Positions 11,601 through 21,650 of a stretch of DNA of 64,000 bases are shown here, piece after piece; within the stretch, counting starts at the first letter, position 1; each line of letters begins with the position of its first letter. This stretch comes from Larix kaempferi (Eukaryota > Streptophyta > Pinopsida > Pinales > Pinaceae). Below the pieces are notes generated by a model that saw only the letters and a program-made list of their open reading frames with translations, made no database searches and was not told the origin of the DNA. Both the position numbers and the translations under genes were made by a program. The stretch spans positions 3,596,001-3,660,000 of the forward strand of contig BSBM01000637.1 of assembly GCA_027924585.1 (NCBI GenBank), in the 5' to 3' direction.

Positions 11601-12020
11601 CATCACGTACATTTTGAACCCAGTTCATGGACGATGCAGTCCTCACGTACATTTTGAACCCAGTTCATGGACGATGCAGTCCTCACGTACATTTTGAACC
11701 CAGTTCATGGACGATGCAGTCCTCACATACATTTTGAACCCAGTTCATGGACGATGCAGTCCTCACGTACATTTTGAACCCAGTTCATGGACGATGCAGT
11801 CCTCACGTACATTTTGAACCCAGTTCATGGACGATGCAGTCCTCACGTACATTTTGAACCTAGTTCATGGACGATGCAGTCCTCACGTACATTTTGAACC
11901 CAGTTCATGGACGATGCAGTCCTCACGTACATTTTGAACCCAGTTCATGGACGATGCAGTCCTCACGTACATTTTGAACCCAGTTCATGGACGATGCAGT
12001 CCTCACATACATTTTGAACT
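11601..12020. repeat. Tandem array of 40-bp units in element D
   Basis: About ten nearly identical units combine ggacgatgcagtcctcacgt with acattttgaacccagttcat. Only three or so single-base differences are seen, so this is the most homogeneous and probably newest of the arrays. Confidence 0.9.
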
Positions 12021-12079
12021 AGTGGTTCCGGGATGATGCAATCCCCATCACTTTATTCTCGAAGACCATACGTCTACGG

Positions 12080-12600
12080 ATCAATTCAGGGACCAAGGTC
12101 CGGGGATGATACAATCCCCACTTCTCGGAGACCTTACGTCTACGGTTCTCTTTAGGACTGAAAGTCCAGGGATGATCCAATCCCCTCAACTGTCCACTAA
12201 GGACTTCATTCTCGGAGACCTCACGTCTACGACTCTCTTTAGGACTGAAAGTCCAGGGATGATCCAATCCCTTCAACTGTCCACTAAGGACTTCATTCTC
12301 GGAGACCTCACGTCTACGGCTCTCTTTAGGACTGAAAGTCCAGGGATGATCCAATCCCCTTAACTGTCCACTAAGGACTTCATTCTCGGAGACCTTACGT
12401 CTACGGCTCTCTTTAGGACTGAAAGTCCAGGGATGATCCAATCCCCTTAACTGTCCACTAAGGACTTCATTCTCAGAGACCTTACGTCTACGGCTCTCTT
12501 TAGGACTGAAAGTCCAGGGATGATCCAATCCCTTTTCTTTCTCGGAGACACCTGTCTACGGCTCACTTTAGAACAAGTGTTCAAGGATGATACAATCCCC
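12080..12600. repeat. Tandem array of 87-bp units in element D
   Basis: Five to six units of 87 bp (ggactgaaag at 12155 and 12242) each contain ggatgatccaatccc and tctcggagacc. The period is a multiple of 3, so the minus strand is open for 169 codons with a 29-residue repeat (12528-12019). Confidence 0.9.
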
Positions 12601-14725
12601 ACATGTATTCTCATCAATATACTATCGATCCTGGGAACCCATACAGAACCTGATTCACACTTCTCCTTTAATTGCACCATTAAGAGAATGGTCTTATCTA
12701 GCCACCTGGAGCAAACATCTCATCATGATTCTCTTCCTCTTTCTAAGAGAATCTTCTAGCCACAAGCCTTCTATATTTTGTTTGATTTGTAAATCTTCTT
12801 GTTGAACATCCATCACTTGTTCGGTGTTCATTATTCTTCATGATCTTTCCTACAAAACAAAATTAAGTACATGATTAGTAATCCTTCATAATCATGAAAT
12901 CATGATAACCTATTATGCATACAGATATCATTTATATAGTTATGCAACTATCTTGACCAATACTTTGGCACAACACTTTCCCATATCCTGTATGCATACA
13001 GTGGCTATCTAGATGCCTTCCATCTCTACCAGAACATACTATCGAGAGTGTGCACAGCTCTTAGCATGTCAGCAAAGAGGTTTCATTCTAGACAAGCAAC
13101 AATGGAATGTTTGTCCAACTTACCAATCATATGCATATTAGTAGTATAATGTTCAATGCTCTATGAATGTTTGCACTCAGCATGATATGTTCTAGGAATA
13201 CAAATATGCATACAAGAAATATCATTTACTATTTCAAATAACAACTCAAATACTTATCTTTTATGTTTGTGTGGTTGCCTCCCGCTTGATCTTCTATATG
13301 TCCTTTGAACTTCTATTCATTCTGTACCACTGTGCATGCTCAAGTGTGCACTAGTGTCATCCTCATGATCTCATACACAAACATTCATTCATTAGTATAT
13401 TCTCAAAACATTCTAATTCTAAATAATCTTGAATATGTATAGTCATGATCATTAGTATTCAGGGTTTCAAGTAAGTCTTCTTTTACTCATGCATGTTCTT
13501 GTTTGATCATAGTACTCTTCTGGTTAATTAAATCATGCATAAACCCTTGATTACTAACTTTATGAATAAGCATAACCAATCATATCAAGTATACTTATAT
13601 AAGGGATCCTAACACAAGGTAAGATTCATGGGAAACATACCTGGATTAGTATACCTACTTGGTTATGTACAACATACCTAAACAATCTCTTCAATGATTT
13701 AGAGATCCTGAGCTAGAACCTGCATGTCTCATAGGTTAAGCATAATATAACAAAGTCATACATACCTCATAAGTAGAAGAAAGATTATGGATGAGTCTTT
13801 GTCTTCATGTTTTCATGGTCATGGAACCTGATTTGTCTTTTGTGATGTACCTGTATCTTGTTAGCAGACAACCTCAACCTCACACAACATCATAATGCAT
13901 TAGTACAATCATAAGTGTCAACACCCTAACCAATGAATATCTTCTATCATGCATTCATAATTTTGTTAAGGTTATACGACAAATCTAAAATCAAAATTGT
14001 ACTAACTGTAATAACCTGAAGACAAACATACCATAAACTTAATCATGGACAAATATCGAAACATACCTCAATGAGTCATACCTGTCGAGATCGCTTGTAT
14101 TCTTCTTATGTAAGCCCTTATCCTCATCTCCCTATGAGACAGGAACTTCTTCACTTATGCAGGTGACCAATCCATCTTCTTCTAGGATTAACCCAATCCA
14201 CTTGATTTGCAAGAACTGGACCTTGATGAGCTGATCAAACTGGTATATTCAGAATTTGAAAACTGCAAAGTTTTACTCCTTAATTTTGCCTTTGAAACTT
14301 TCGGATTCACTGGACGTGACCCTGAACTGGGGTTTGATGAAGCCCACTCTTTTGCCCCATCAAAAGGTTTGATCCAAAGCTCTAAGCTTCTATTTTTCTG
14401 AGGAGCTTCCAGCCGTGGTCACAGATTTAAAAAATTCCCATTTTTACAGAAGCCCTAATTTTCCACTTTTCTGATCAAAGTCCCGAACTAGGGTCTAATC
14501 AAGCCCGGCCTTCTGCCCAACCAAAAATTCTGATCTTGGTCTCTAAATTTCTATTTTGATGAGTAGCATCCAGCCGTGGTCTCCGATTACAAAAATTCCA
14601 ACTTTCTTCAAAGCCCTAAATTCCGGAAGCCATGAATGAAGGTACCAAAAAATAATTCTGTTTTGACAGAAATATGTACCTGATTGTTTCTGGTGTAACT
14701 CCGAAATTTTTGATCCACAGGGTCT
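12601..14725 (-). other. Non-coding interior of element D
   Basis: No retroelement protein motif is seen. The stretch matches element C inverted over most of its length. Short open frames at 14207-14401 and its partner in C (855-670, minus) are antisense to the element and are probably chance products of the conserved DNA. Confidence 0.6.
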
Positions 14726-15096
14726 GAAAAAGTTTTCTGAGATAGCCTGACCTATTAGCTTTCCATCCTGACAGGTCTGACCTCAATTGGATGTTCTGAG
14801 AGAGAGTTATTCCAAATGTCGCAACGTGACCTGTTTTGGGAAAATACAGGAGAGCGAACTTGTACGGCGTGCCACGTGTCACTGTTTGACCTTCGGCCCA
14901 TGAAAAAGTTTTCTGAGATAGCTCGGCCTGTTATCGTTCCATCCTGACAGGTCTGACCTCAATTGGATTCTCTGAGAGAGAGTTATGCCAAGTGTCGCAA
15001 CATGACCTGTTTATGGGATAATACAGGAGAGCAAACTTGTACGGAGTGCCACGTGTCACTGATTCAACTTCGGCCCCTGAAAAAGTTTTCTGAGAT
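14726..15096 (-). repeat. Leader tandem repeat of about 177 bp with G-box in element D
   Basis: The word gaaaaagttttctgagata recurs at 14726, 14902 and 15079, giving two full units and part of a third. Each full unit has a CACGTG G-box (14873-14878 and 15050-15055). It lies in the leader, downstream of the 5' LTR on the minus strand. Confidence 0.85.
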
Positions 15097-15458
15097 ATTA
15101 CAGTCTGTGTACTACCTGTCACTTTTTCACGAAATTTCATTTGGAGCTTCCTAGCCCAAGTTATGACCTTTTTCCCAAGGTCACCTGATTTTGACTCAGA
15201 TCTGGAAGAGGCAGAAACCCTATATTGTACAGATCATAAATCACAAAGTACAACGAATTAGAGGTTGTCCTTTGGACACAAGGTACCTGGAGATTTTAGC
15301 TTCGTCCTGTAACAATTTCAGATCCGAAAACTTTTCCAAAACGGATTTATAGCGAAAGTTCTACGATGACTGGTTTTTGCTATGTAAAACCCTAACCTTC
15401 AAATTGTCGTAAGTAAAGCAAGTGTCTTTAGTGCCATACCTTGTCTTCCTTCAGGTTA
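15097..15458 (-). other. Leader of element D between PBS and repeats
   Basis: No gene or motif is recognised here. It is transcribed leader by position. Confidence 0.5.
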
Positions 15459-15470
15459 GCTCTGATACCA
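15459..15470 (-). promoter_or_regulatory. Primer-binding site (tRNA-iMet type) of element D
   Basis: On the minus strand TGGTATCAGAGC follows the 5' LTR directly. It complements the 3' end of plant initiator tRNA-Met as I remember it, the commonest plant LTR-element primer. Confidence 0.9.
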
Positions 15471-16074
15471 TGTTAAAATTCAAGATGCTAAGACAGAAAA
15501 TAGCAGCATTACATTCCATTTCACAATAATAGCATATACAGGATCACTGAAGAAACAACAAGCACAGCATAAACACAAGAGACAGAGATTTATCCTGGGA
15601 AACCCTCATGGGGTAGAAAACCCAGCAAAGCTTCCTCAATATAGATGACCAGCAATATACAAAGATGAAAACCTGAGACATGATCTCCTCCTCCACAATA
15701 GCAGACCTCTCCTCCACAAGTGCGTTATCCTCAAGTGAGTGAATGTGTATAATGAGGAACACACCTCCTCTATTTATACACTACTCTGATATGTATTTTA
15801 CACAAGTACATGTAGGCTCGTATTTAACCATTAGGTTAAATACCCCATTATAACTGACTGGGCCGACCCCTCTAGGGTGGTCTAATAACCCTTTGACCCA
15901 CATAACACATACAGGGCCGACCCCCACTAGGGAAGTCTAATAACCCAAGTTACCACATTCTGACGGAGGAATAAACATCTCCGGATATACAATAAGATCT
16001 TCACGGAGGAATGAATCATCTCTGGAATAATAAAGTACAAATATAATATTCTTTGAAGTTACAATATCTCAACA
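15471..16074 (-). repeat. 5' LTR of element D
   Basis: It has the same 604-bp length as the left LTR with about four single-base differences by eye. A TATA box is at 15770-15778 on the minus strand. Confidence 0.95.
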
Positions 16075-16079
16075 GATTC
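16075..16079. repeat. Target site duplication of element D, right copy
   Basis: gattc matches 8797-8801. Confidence 0.95.
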
Positions 16080-16697
16080 TTCTCGCCAGGAACATGTCAT
16101 TTATTATGTCAGCCAAACTCTGTCAGGACCACCACTATGTTACCCGTATGAGGAAAGGCTAGCCCTTGCCGTCATCTTTTCCGTATAGAAATTGTGACAT
16201 TACATTCTCCTAATTCATACTACAGTTGTCGCCGACTCCAAACCCATGGTTTACCTCTTGACCCATTGCCTTCTGCAAGGATGCATCGCTAAATGGGTCA
16301 TTATCCTACAAGAGTATGACCTGACTTTCATAACCCCTAAGAGTAGTAAAGCCCTTGCACTTTCCCAGCTCATAACTGATCTACCATCCCTTTTGCTGTC
16401 ACTGCCAACCACCACTGAGTTACTTGATGACCATTTGTTTATCATCTCCTCAGATGACCCATGGTACAGTGACATTTTGGTATACCTTCGCACACAAACA
16501 TTTTGACCTGACATCGATCGTGATGGATGCCACCATATCCGTCAACATGCCTCCTGGTACCTACTCTTTGGCAATGTCCTCTACCGCTGCAGCATCGATA
16601 CTATCCTATGTCATTGTCTCACACGAGAGGAAGCAGAACAAGTTCTCAACAACTGTCATAGCGGCGCTTGCAGTGGAAACTTTTCTGGGATGGCTAC
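16080..16697 (+). pseudogene. pol: Element B RNase H end and integrase N-terminus (broken)
   Basis: Reading resumes after D with EHVIYYVSQTL-like sequence in shifting frames. Frame 16246-16506 gives VYLLTHCLLQGCIAKW, then KSSKALALSQLI, where the family's last catalytic Asp is missing, and then DDPWYSDILVYLRTQTF. The integrase start follows as LTREEAEQVLNNCHSGACSG, with the zinc-binding His region. Element E cuts the gene after the words GMAT at 16697, and it continues at 30222. Confidence 0.75.
16693..16697. repeat. Target site duplication of element E, left copy
   Basis: gctac here and at 30217-30221 flank element E exactly. Confidence 0.95.
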
Positions 16698-18163
16698 TGT
16701 TGGCTGCTTTTCTGGGCAGACCCAGGTTTTAATGAAGCGAAGCAACAAAACCCCTTGGCGCACTGGCCCTCTTGGCAACGAGCTGCGCGGCAGCTCAAGG
16801 TCTCACCCGAAGTGGCTATGGGGGGGTTAAGGAATCAACTTTCCTTAACCGTGGTGACGCTGAGATTGTTCTAAATATCTTCTTCTCCCTCAAATATCGG
16901 CGGTCGGCCTTTCCCGCAGGCCTCGCGACGCAACTGCGCGGAAGCCTTCCTTCCTGCACACCCACTGCGCAGTCTTGTCCTCCGGGCGCAGAAGGCGCCT
17001 ATTCCTTGCGTCGACGCGCTCAAATACCTTCTCGCCCTGCGCACTCATCGCAGTCACGCGAAACTCGGTCGCTGCAGCGACAGCGTTCCACCACTCCTTC
17101 TATACTTGGAGATTATAACAATAACGGATTATAACAATAAAGGACCTTCCTACACTCACTTAAACAGTCGCAAAGATGATGCAAAAGACGTACACACAGG
17201 TAATGATCTTAAACAGTTATCATTCCCGCAAACATTACAACAAGAAGATAAATGCGAAGCTCTTCTCCTCGAGGAAAACCACGTCCACGGGAGTGTTATA
17301 TTAACCAGAAAATGATAGAGTTATACAATATGCTGCGCACACAGCTGCAGCCTTAGATCTTTCTAGGAAACTCCACGCACACAGCTGGGAGCCCTTCTCT
17401 CAATCTAGTCTCCTCTCTATGGAGATTACAAAGGCACAGACGTCGACTCAGATTGTCTGGGCCAAACTCAGGGATTAGCTCCTCGGCTATCCGATTTCCT
17501 CTCTAGTTCTACACTCTGGGTAGAAAATACAGAAGGATAATCAACACATGATCTATCCTTTAGACTGGCTATCTAACAGTCTAACATCTAGCTCTCTCTA
17601 ACTCTCTAACCCAACCCAACCCAACATCTATCCATTACAATTATTCATATATATAGGTGGCCATGACGGTCACACCTTTACAAAACTGTGGGCCTTTCCC
17701 AACAGTGATTCCCAAAAACCCTAACCACGCACATGGCTAGGTGTACTGTAGGCGCCGCTTGCAGTCACGTCGCCGCTTCCTGCAGGCTCCATGAATTCCG
17801 GCGCAGATTGTGGGTATGGGCAATCGTCCTTCGCCTTCAATGCTCTGGTCCGTTGCTCCTCCTTGATCCGAGCAACCATAACTTCTGTACTGAGCCTTTA
17901 AATGAGGGTAGCTGAGCCCTCTACTCCATCTCCTTACTTATTATGGTAGCTGAGCCACCTTCATTCTTCGATGACGTGCGTGCGAGCTGCGCAATTTCCG
18001 GTCTGTGATCTGTGCTGAGATCATCCATCTGGCACCGTACTGCGCACCGTCTCCTTCTTATCCAAAACTTAGTGCTTGTCCCAAAATTAGCACTTTCCTT
18101 CCATACTCGTGCTTTTTCCCAAAATTCGCAGCTTTTACTATAGCTGCGACCTTGGCCCCAACA
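16698..18163 (-). repeat. 3' LTR of element E
   Basis: On the minus strand it starts TGTTGGGGCCAAGG and ends GCAGCCAACA. A TATA-like run (plus strand catatatatagg, 17646-17657) is a candidate promoter. The small open frames inside both LTRs (for example 17733-17915) are repeated because the LTRs are, and show no domain. Confidence 0.95.
17646..17657 (-). promoter_or_regulatory. TATA-like promoter element in 3' LTR of E
   Basis: The minus strand reads cctatatatatg. The same site in the 5' LTR is at 29699-29710, where it would drive the element's transcript. Confidence 0.5.
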
Positions 18164-18175
18164 GGCCCCCAACAC
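18164..18175 (-). promoter_or_regulatory. Polypurine tract of element E
   Basis: The minus strand reads gtgttgggggcc and abuts the 3' LTR. It follows the stop codon of the third ORF directly, so the element has no 3' spacer at all. Confidence 0.65.
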
Positions 18176-20833
18176 TCACTTGTGGCTCGCCCTCGAGCCA
18201 CTCGCACTAGCGCGTGGTCGTTTGATTTGCGCATCTGCTTTTGCTTGAATCTCCGCGAATGTTTTCTGCCACTTCGCAATAGCGGAGTCCAATTCCTCAA
18301 TACACTCATCAGCTGTTTGCACTGTTTCTGCGGTCGCTTCGTCTTTACTGAGTGTATCAATGATCTCCTGAGACTCGGCAATCTCTTTGATTTTTGTCTC
18401 AACCTGGCAAACGATTTCAGCATACTCATCCATGAATGGCTGAATGCTGTTGGTGAGCTTCTCATCTTCAGTTCTGAGCTTGTGCAGTTGCTGCTGCATT
18501 TTGCGCACTTCGCCCATTTTCTTCATTTTTGGAAGGCCTGTTAGGGCCTTAGCTTCTTCATTGAGAACAGTGAGAGACTGTTCTGCAGCTTGCACCTGTT
18601 CTGACAGTCCCACTTTAAAAGGGAGGTTCACAAGCTCTGACCAAGCTTCCATAGCCTGGTCCATCAGGTTCTTGGCTTCCTGTACTCGATCTTTCATCCG
18701 TGTGGAAGCTCTGCTCAGTGCTTCAAATTGTATCTGCGCATCATCCGTAAGATGCGCAGTAACGCGAGCTTCTAGCTCAGCAATCTGGGTTCTATGGCCT
18801 TCTGCCATAGCAATTATTTCTTGCTCCAGGGTTTTCGCCCTTTCGCCAATAATTTGAACTTTTGCAACCAGAGGGAGGTCTGGTTGAATCTCGCAAGCCG
18901 GCAGTTCCTGGGCAATCTCTTCTATTGCGTTTCTGATGCCGGTGTCTTGCGCCTCATAGAGTGCAAGCTTCGCAGAGATATTCTTATTACTTTCTTTCAG
19001 CTCTATCTCCTGCGATTGCAGTCGTTGGTTTTCCTGGAAAGTAGAGAGCTCTCTAGCTCTCAACTCAAGAGAAACTTTCTCCTGTACAAGCTGTAGGGTT
19101 TCTATAGGAATCATAGACAAATTTATTTCTACAGGTCCAACTGTGCTTACCTGTAGTTCAGCTAGAGGATCTGGAAGTGTCATGCTGGTAGGCGGAATAT
19201 GCACGACAGTGTGCCTTTCTGTGAGTTCTTCAACTCGCTCATCACTTGGGATTTCTTGTGGCGCCTGCGAAGTAGATGCTGGCGCATGGGTCTGCGCAAT
19301 CCTTCCTGCAAGACCTTTCAGTTCTACAAACTGTAAGTCTAGAGCACTTCGGATGTGAGCATGCATGTTCCTCATCTCACGAAATTGCTCTTTCAAGTAT
19401 TTGTCGATCTCCGAGGGAATGGCCTCAGTGGGATGCGACACTTTCTGCTTCTTGGTGGCTGGTTCTGTTGAGCCTTCATCGCTTCTTTGCTCAGGGGCTT
19501 GCTTGCCCTTATCCTTCTCTTGTGCGGCGGCGGGTGGCATCGCAGGTGCGATGTCAGCTGCTGCTCTCCATTCGTCTGACCATGACTTAATGGTTTCTTC
19601 GACATCTTCTGTGGTCATCCTGTAAAGACCTAGCGCCCAGTCACCTGGAATGTCGCAAGGCTGAAGGTAGAGTTGATGGATGTTGGCAGTAAAAGCCAAC
19701 TTTCCTTCATACAATGTGGCTGTCTCCTCGCTTAGCCTTGGCATATCTTGTATGGTATCTCGGAGGAGATAGTAGTACTCACAAAAGACAGCGCGATTCA
19801 TCTTGCGCTTCGCGGGATTAGGGGAATCCCAGAGGTTGGTGTAGCGCATGCCGGCAACCTCTCCTGCGCGGCGCGGAAGGAACCGAGTATTCGGGGGCTC
19901 CTTCCACCCGACGAGAGCGCATAAAATTAAAAGCCACGAAAAATGGAATGATTGGGCTGCATTGTCCTGCACATTTAGGCAATCAGCCAAAAAAGAATTC
20001 AGCAGGAAGAGAGACCAGTTGTACTGTTCTCCCTCCGCAGCTGCGATAGCGAGCTCCACGACAGCTCCAGTAACTTCTTTTGGTCGGCACTTTGTGAGAA
20101 GTCTGCCTGCAAGCAGACTTCCTGTGAAGCGAAGTGCCTCATCTTCTACTGTCGTGAGGTCATAAGCCCGACCTCCTCTTGTCAAGTTATATTTCTGGAC
20201 CAGCTTTGCAGCCAATTTTCGGTCCTTTTCCTTTCCCACAAAATGGATATTGGGATCCTTACCAACCTTAGATAGACCGGTGATGCGGTGTATCAAATCA
20301 ACATTTAGATCAATTGGCCTCCCGAGCCAAAGGTAACCTCCATGAACGCAGGATAGCAGTGTTTTAACGACTGCGTTCACTTCATTGCTACGCCCAAAGT
20401 GCGGTAGCTTCAACAAATTCAAGAGTCCAGGGCGCTCAAGATTTTCTGCAAATCCCTTCGGGATAAACTCGTCAACTTTTCTGGTGGGATTATGGACGAT
20501 ATCCAGATATCGGTCCAACTGGAACTGAGGATATGTCTTATAGTCTCCAAGGTTAAAATCAGAGAATTTAACCAATGGAATGTTTCCCAATAGTTGGCCT
20601 TCTACCCGCACACTAGCCGGTAGTGGCGGTAGCGGAATTGGATACTTCGCATTCTTCAGAATCTGTACATCCGGCGCATCATCTGGACGCGGCGGAATAT
20701 AGTTCACCATAGACGCGAGCGGCTCTGGAACAGGTTCCTCCGGCTGCTGCTGAGATGCTCTTGTGCCTGGAGATGTTCTGGGATCAGTAGCACCGGGGTG
20801 TACATAGGTCGAAGCCGTCACCGGAGTGGCCAT
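18176..20833 (-). CDS. Third ORF of element E: PMD/plant-transposon-protein-like domain plus coiled coil
   Basis: This intact frame of 885 codons from ATG 20833 follows integrase, where env-like genes sit in Athila elements. The frame is open upstream to 21064 (962 codons); I prefer the inner start because a proline-rich, disordered N-terminus (ATPVTAS) follows it. Counting from 21064, residues 200-480 form a globular helical domain with GLLNLLKL, IDLNVDLIHRITGLSKVGK and FSWLLILCALVGW. This matches the antisense genes of B and F and A's extra ORF. A basic PATKKQKV nuclear-signal-like word is near 535-542. Residues about 650-940 are heptad-rich coiled coil. No signal peptide or membrane span supports an envelope role. 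The function is unknown. It looks like the plant mobile domain / putative plant transposon protein superfamily, by eye only. Confidence 0.75.
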   Translation of the reverse strand: MATPVTASTYVHPGATDPRTSPGTRASQQQPEEPVPEPLASMVNYIPPRPDDAPDVQILKNAKYPIPLPPLPASVRVEGQLLGNIPLVKFSDFNLGDYKTYPQFQLDRYLDIVHNPTRKVDEFIPKGFAENLERPGLLNLLKLPHFGRSNEVNAVVKTLLSCVHGGYLWLGRPIDLNVDLIHRITGLSKVGKDPNIHFVGKEKDRKLAAKLVQKYNLTRGGRAYDLTTVEDEALRFTGSLLAGRLLTKCRPKEVTGAVVELAIAAAEGEQYNWSLFLLNSFLADCLNVQDNAAQSFHFSWLLILCALVGWKEPPNTRFLPRRAGEVAGMRYTNLWDSPNPAKRKMNRAVFCEYYYLLRDTIQDMPRLSEETATLYEGKLAFTANIHQLYLQPCDIPGDWALGLYRMTTEDVEETIKSWSDEWRAAADIAPAMPPAAAQEKDKGKQAPEQRSDEGSTEPATKKQKVSHPTEAIPSEIDKYLKEQFREMRNMHAHIRSALDLQFVELKGLAGRIAQTHAPASTSQAPQEIPSDERVEELTERHTVVHIPPTSMTLPDPLAELQVSTVGPVEINLSMIPIETLQLVQEKVSLELRARELSTFQENQRLQSQEIELKESNKNISAKLALYEAQDTGIRNAIEEIAQELPACEIQPDLPLVAKVQIIGERAKTLEQEIIAMAEGHRTQIAELEARVTAHLTDDAQIQFEALSRASTRMKDRVQEAKNLMDQAMEAWSELVNLPFKVGLSEQVQAAEQSLTVLNEEAKALTGLPKMKKMGEVRKMQQQLHKLRTEDEKLTNSIQPFMDEYAEIVCQVETKIKEIAESQEIIDTLSKDEATAETVQTADECIEELDSAIAKWQKTFAEIQAKADAQIKRPRASASGSRASHK

Positions 20834-21650
20834 GCCGAAGTCCAAGCCTCGGCGCAGAAATTGACGAACAACTTCTTCAGTTGATAAATTCTCCGTCGTG
20901 AACCAATGTAAATAACAAAACTCTAGATAGCAAATGGCGGTCCTGTGTAGGGTATGGACGCTGAAAACAAGGGGTAATACTCTGCACACTCGGCTCTGAA
21001 AATAATAATTTGGATCTTCAAACACAACTATGCAACTCGAGATAGTAACCCGAAAATGATACAAGTGTGAGGTATTTATAGCCAGCGGGGATAGTAAATG
21101 CGACCAAGTGGAGTACCGTAGCTATAGGCGGCTAAAGATGAGTTGACAACACGCTATCCTCCTTGCCGTAGCGGTGCATTTAGTGTGATTGACGGGTTCT
21201 GACAGCCTTCCGGGAGAAGCTAATGCTTTCGGCGCCTGAATTAACTGTAAATCCTTCGGAGATTAAGCCGAATTCGTCAGAATGGCTAGACTTAAATAGA
21301 GGCCTTATCCTTCATTTATTCAAACGCGGCTACATAACTGCTTGAATTCAAAATTTCCAGCGGGTCATTTCAACTTAGGAAACTGTGCCTCTATGGGTCC
21401 ACAACAAAACTTTTTCAAGCGGCAAATTATCACAGGGGACTTCGCAAGAGCGATAGTCCAATGGTCCAAAAACAAAACTTCGCTAGAGCGCACCGATAAG
21501 CGCTCTTTAAGCAATTTTTATTCAGGATGCGCGGATATTTCAAGGAACTGCGCAGGAAGCTGGAAACTGAGGGTGTGTCGCAGCTTCCGTGTAGACTGAA
21601 TGCGATGTCTCTTTCAACTACACCGGGCATCTGCACTTCTGAGCAATATA
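20834..21650 (-). other. Spacer between pol and third ORF of element E
   Basis: Part (20834-21064) is open in frame with the third ORF. The rest holds no recognised motif. A splice acceptor for a subgenomic message of the third ORF could lie here, but none is clearly visible. Confidence 0.5.

Larger units (their letters stand above)
8802..16074 (-). mobile_element. Element D: intact non-autonomous LTR retrotransposon (LARD-like)
   Basis: D is 7273 bp with 604-bp LTRs at both ends, a tRNA-iMet-type primer-binding site next to the right LTR and a polypurine tract next to the left LTR, so its sense strand is minus. The 6.1-kb interior has no gag or pol. It holds 177-bp leader repeats, a non-coding core shared with C, and about 3 kb of tandem arrays near its 3' end. 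The LTRs differ at about four positions by eye, the fewest of the three pairs. The partner that supplies its enzymes is not in the window. Confidence 0.95.

Noticed and set aside
10395-12020. Regular repeats that might be a CRISPR array
   Set aside because: Units are head-to-tail without unique spacers and lie inside a plant retroelement.
12019-12528. 169-codon minus-strand frame with a 29-residue repeat in element D
   Set aside because: It is sense to the element, but it is a direct product of the 87-bp array, and no equivalent exists in element C.
17733-17915. 60-codon frame in the LTR of E, repeated at 29786-29968
   Set aside because: Same reason: LTR duplicate, and antisense to the element.
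18005-20165. Several plus-strand frames opposite the third ORF of E
   Set aside because: They are shadows of a long intact minus-strand gene and have no recognisable motif.
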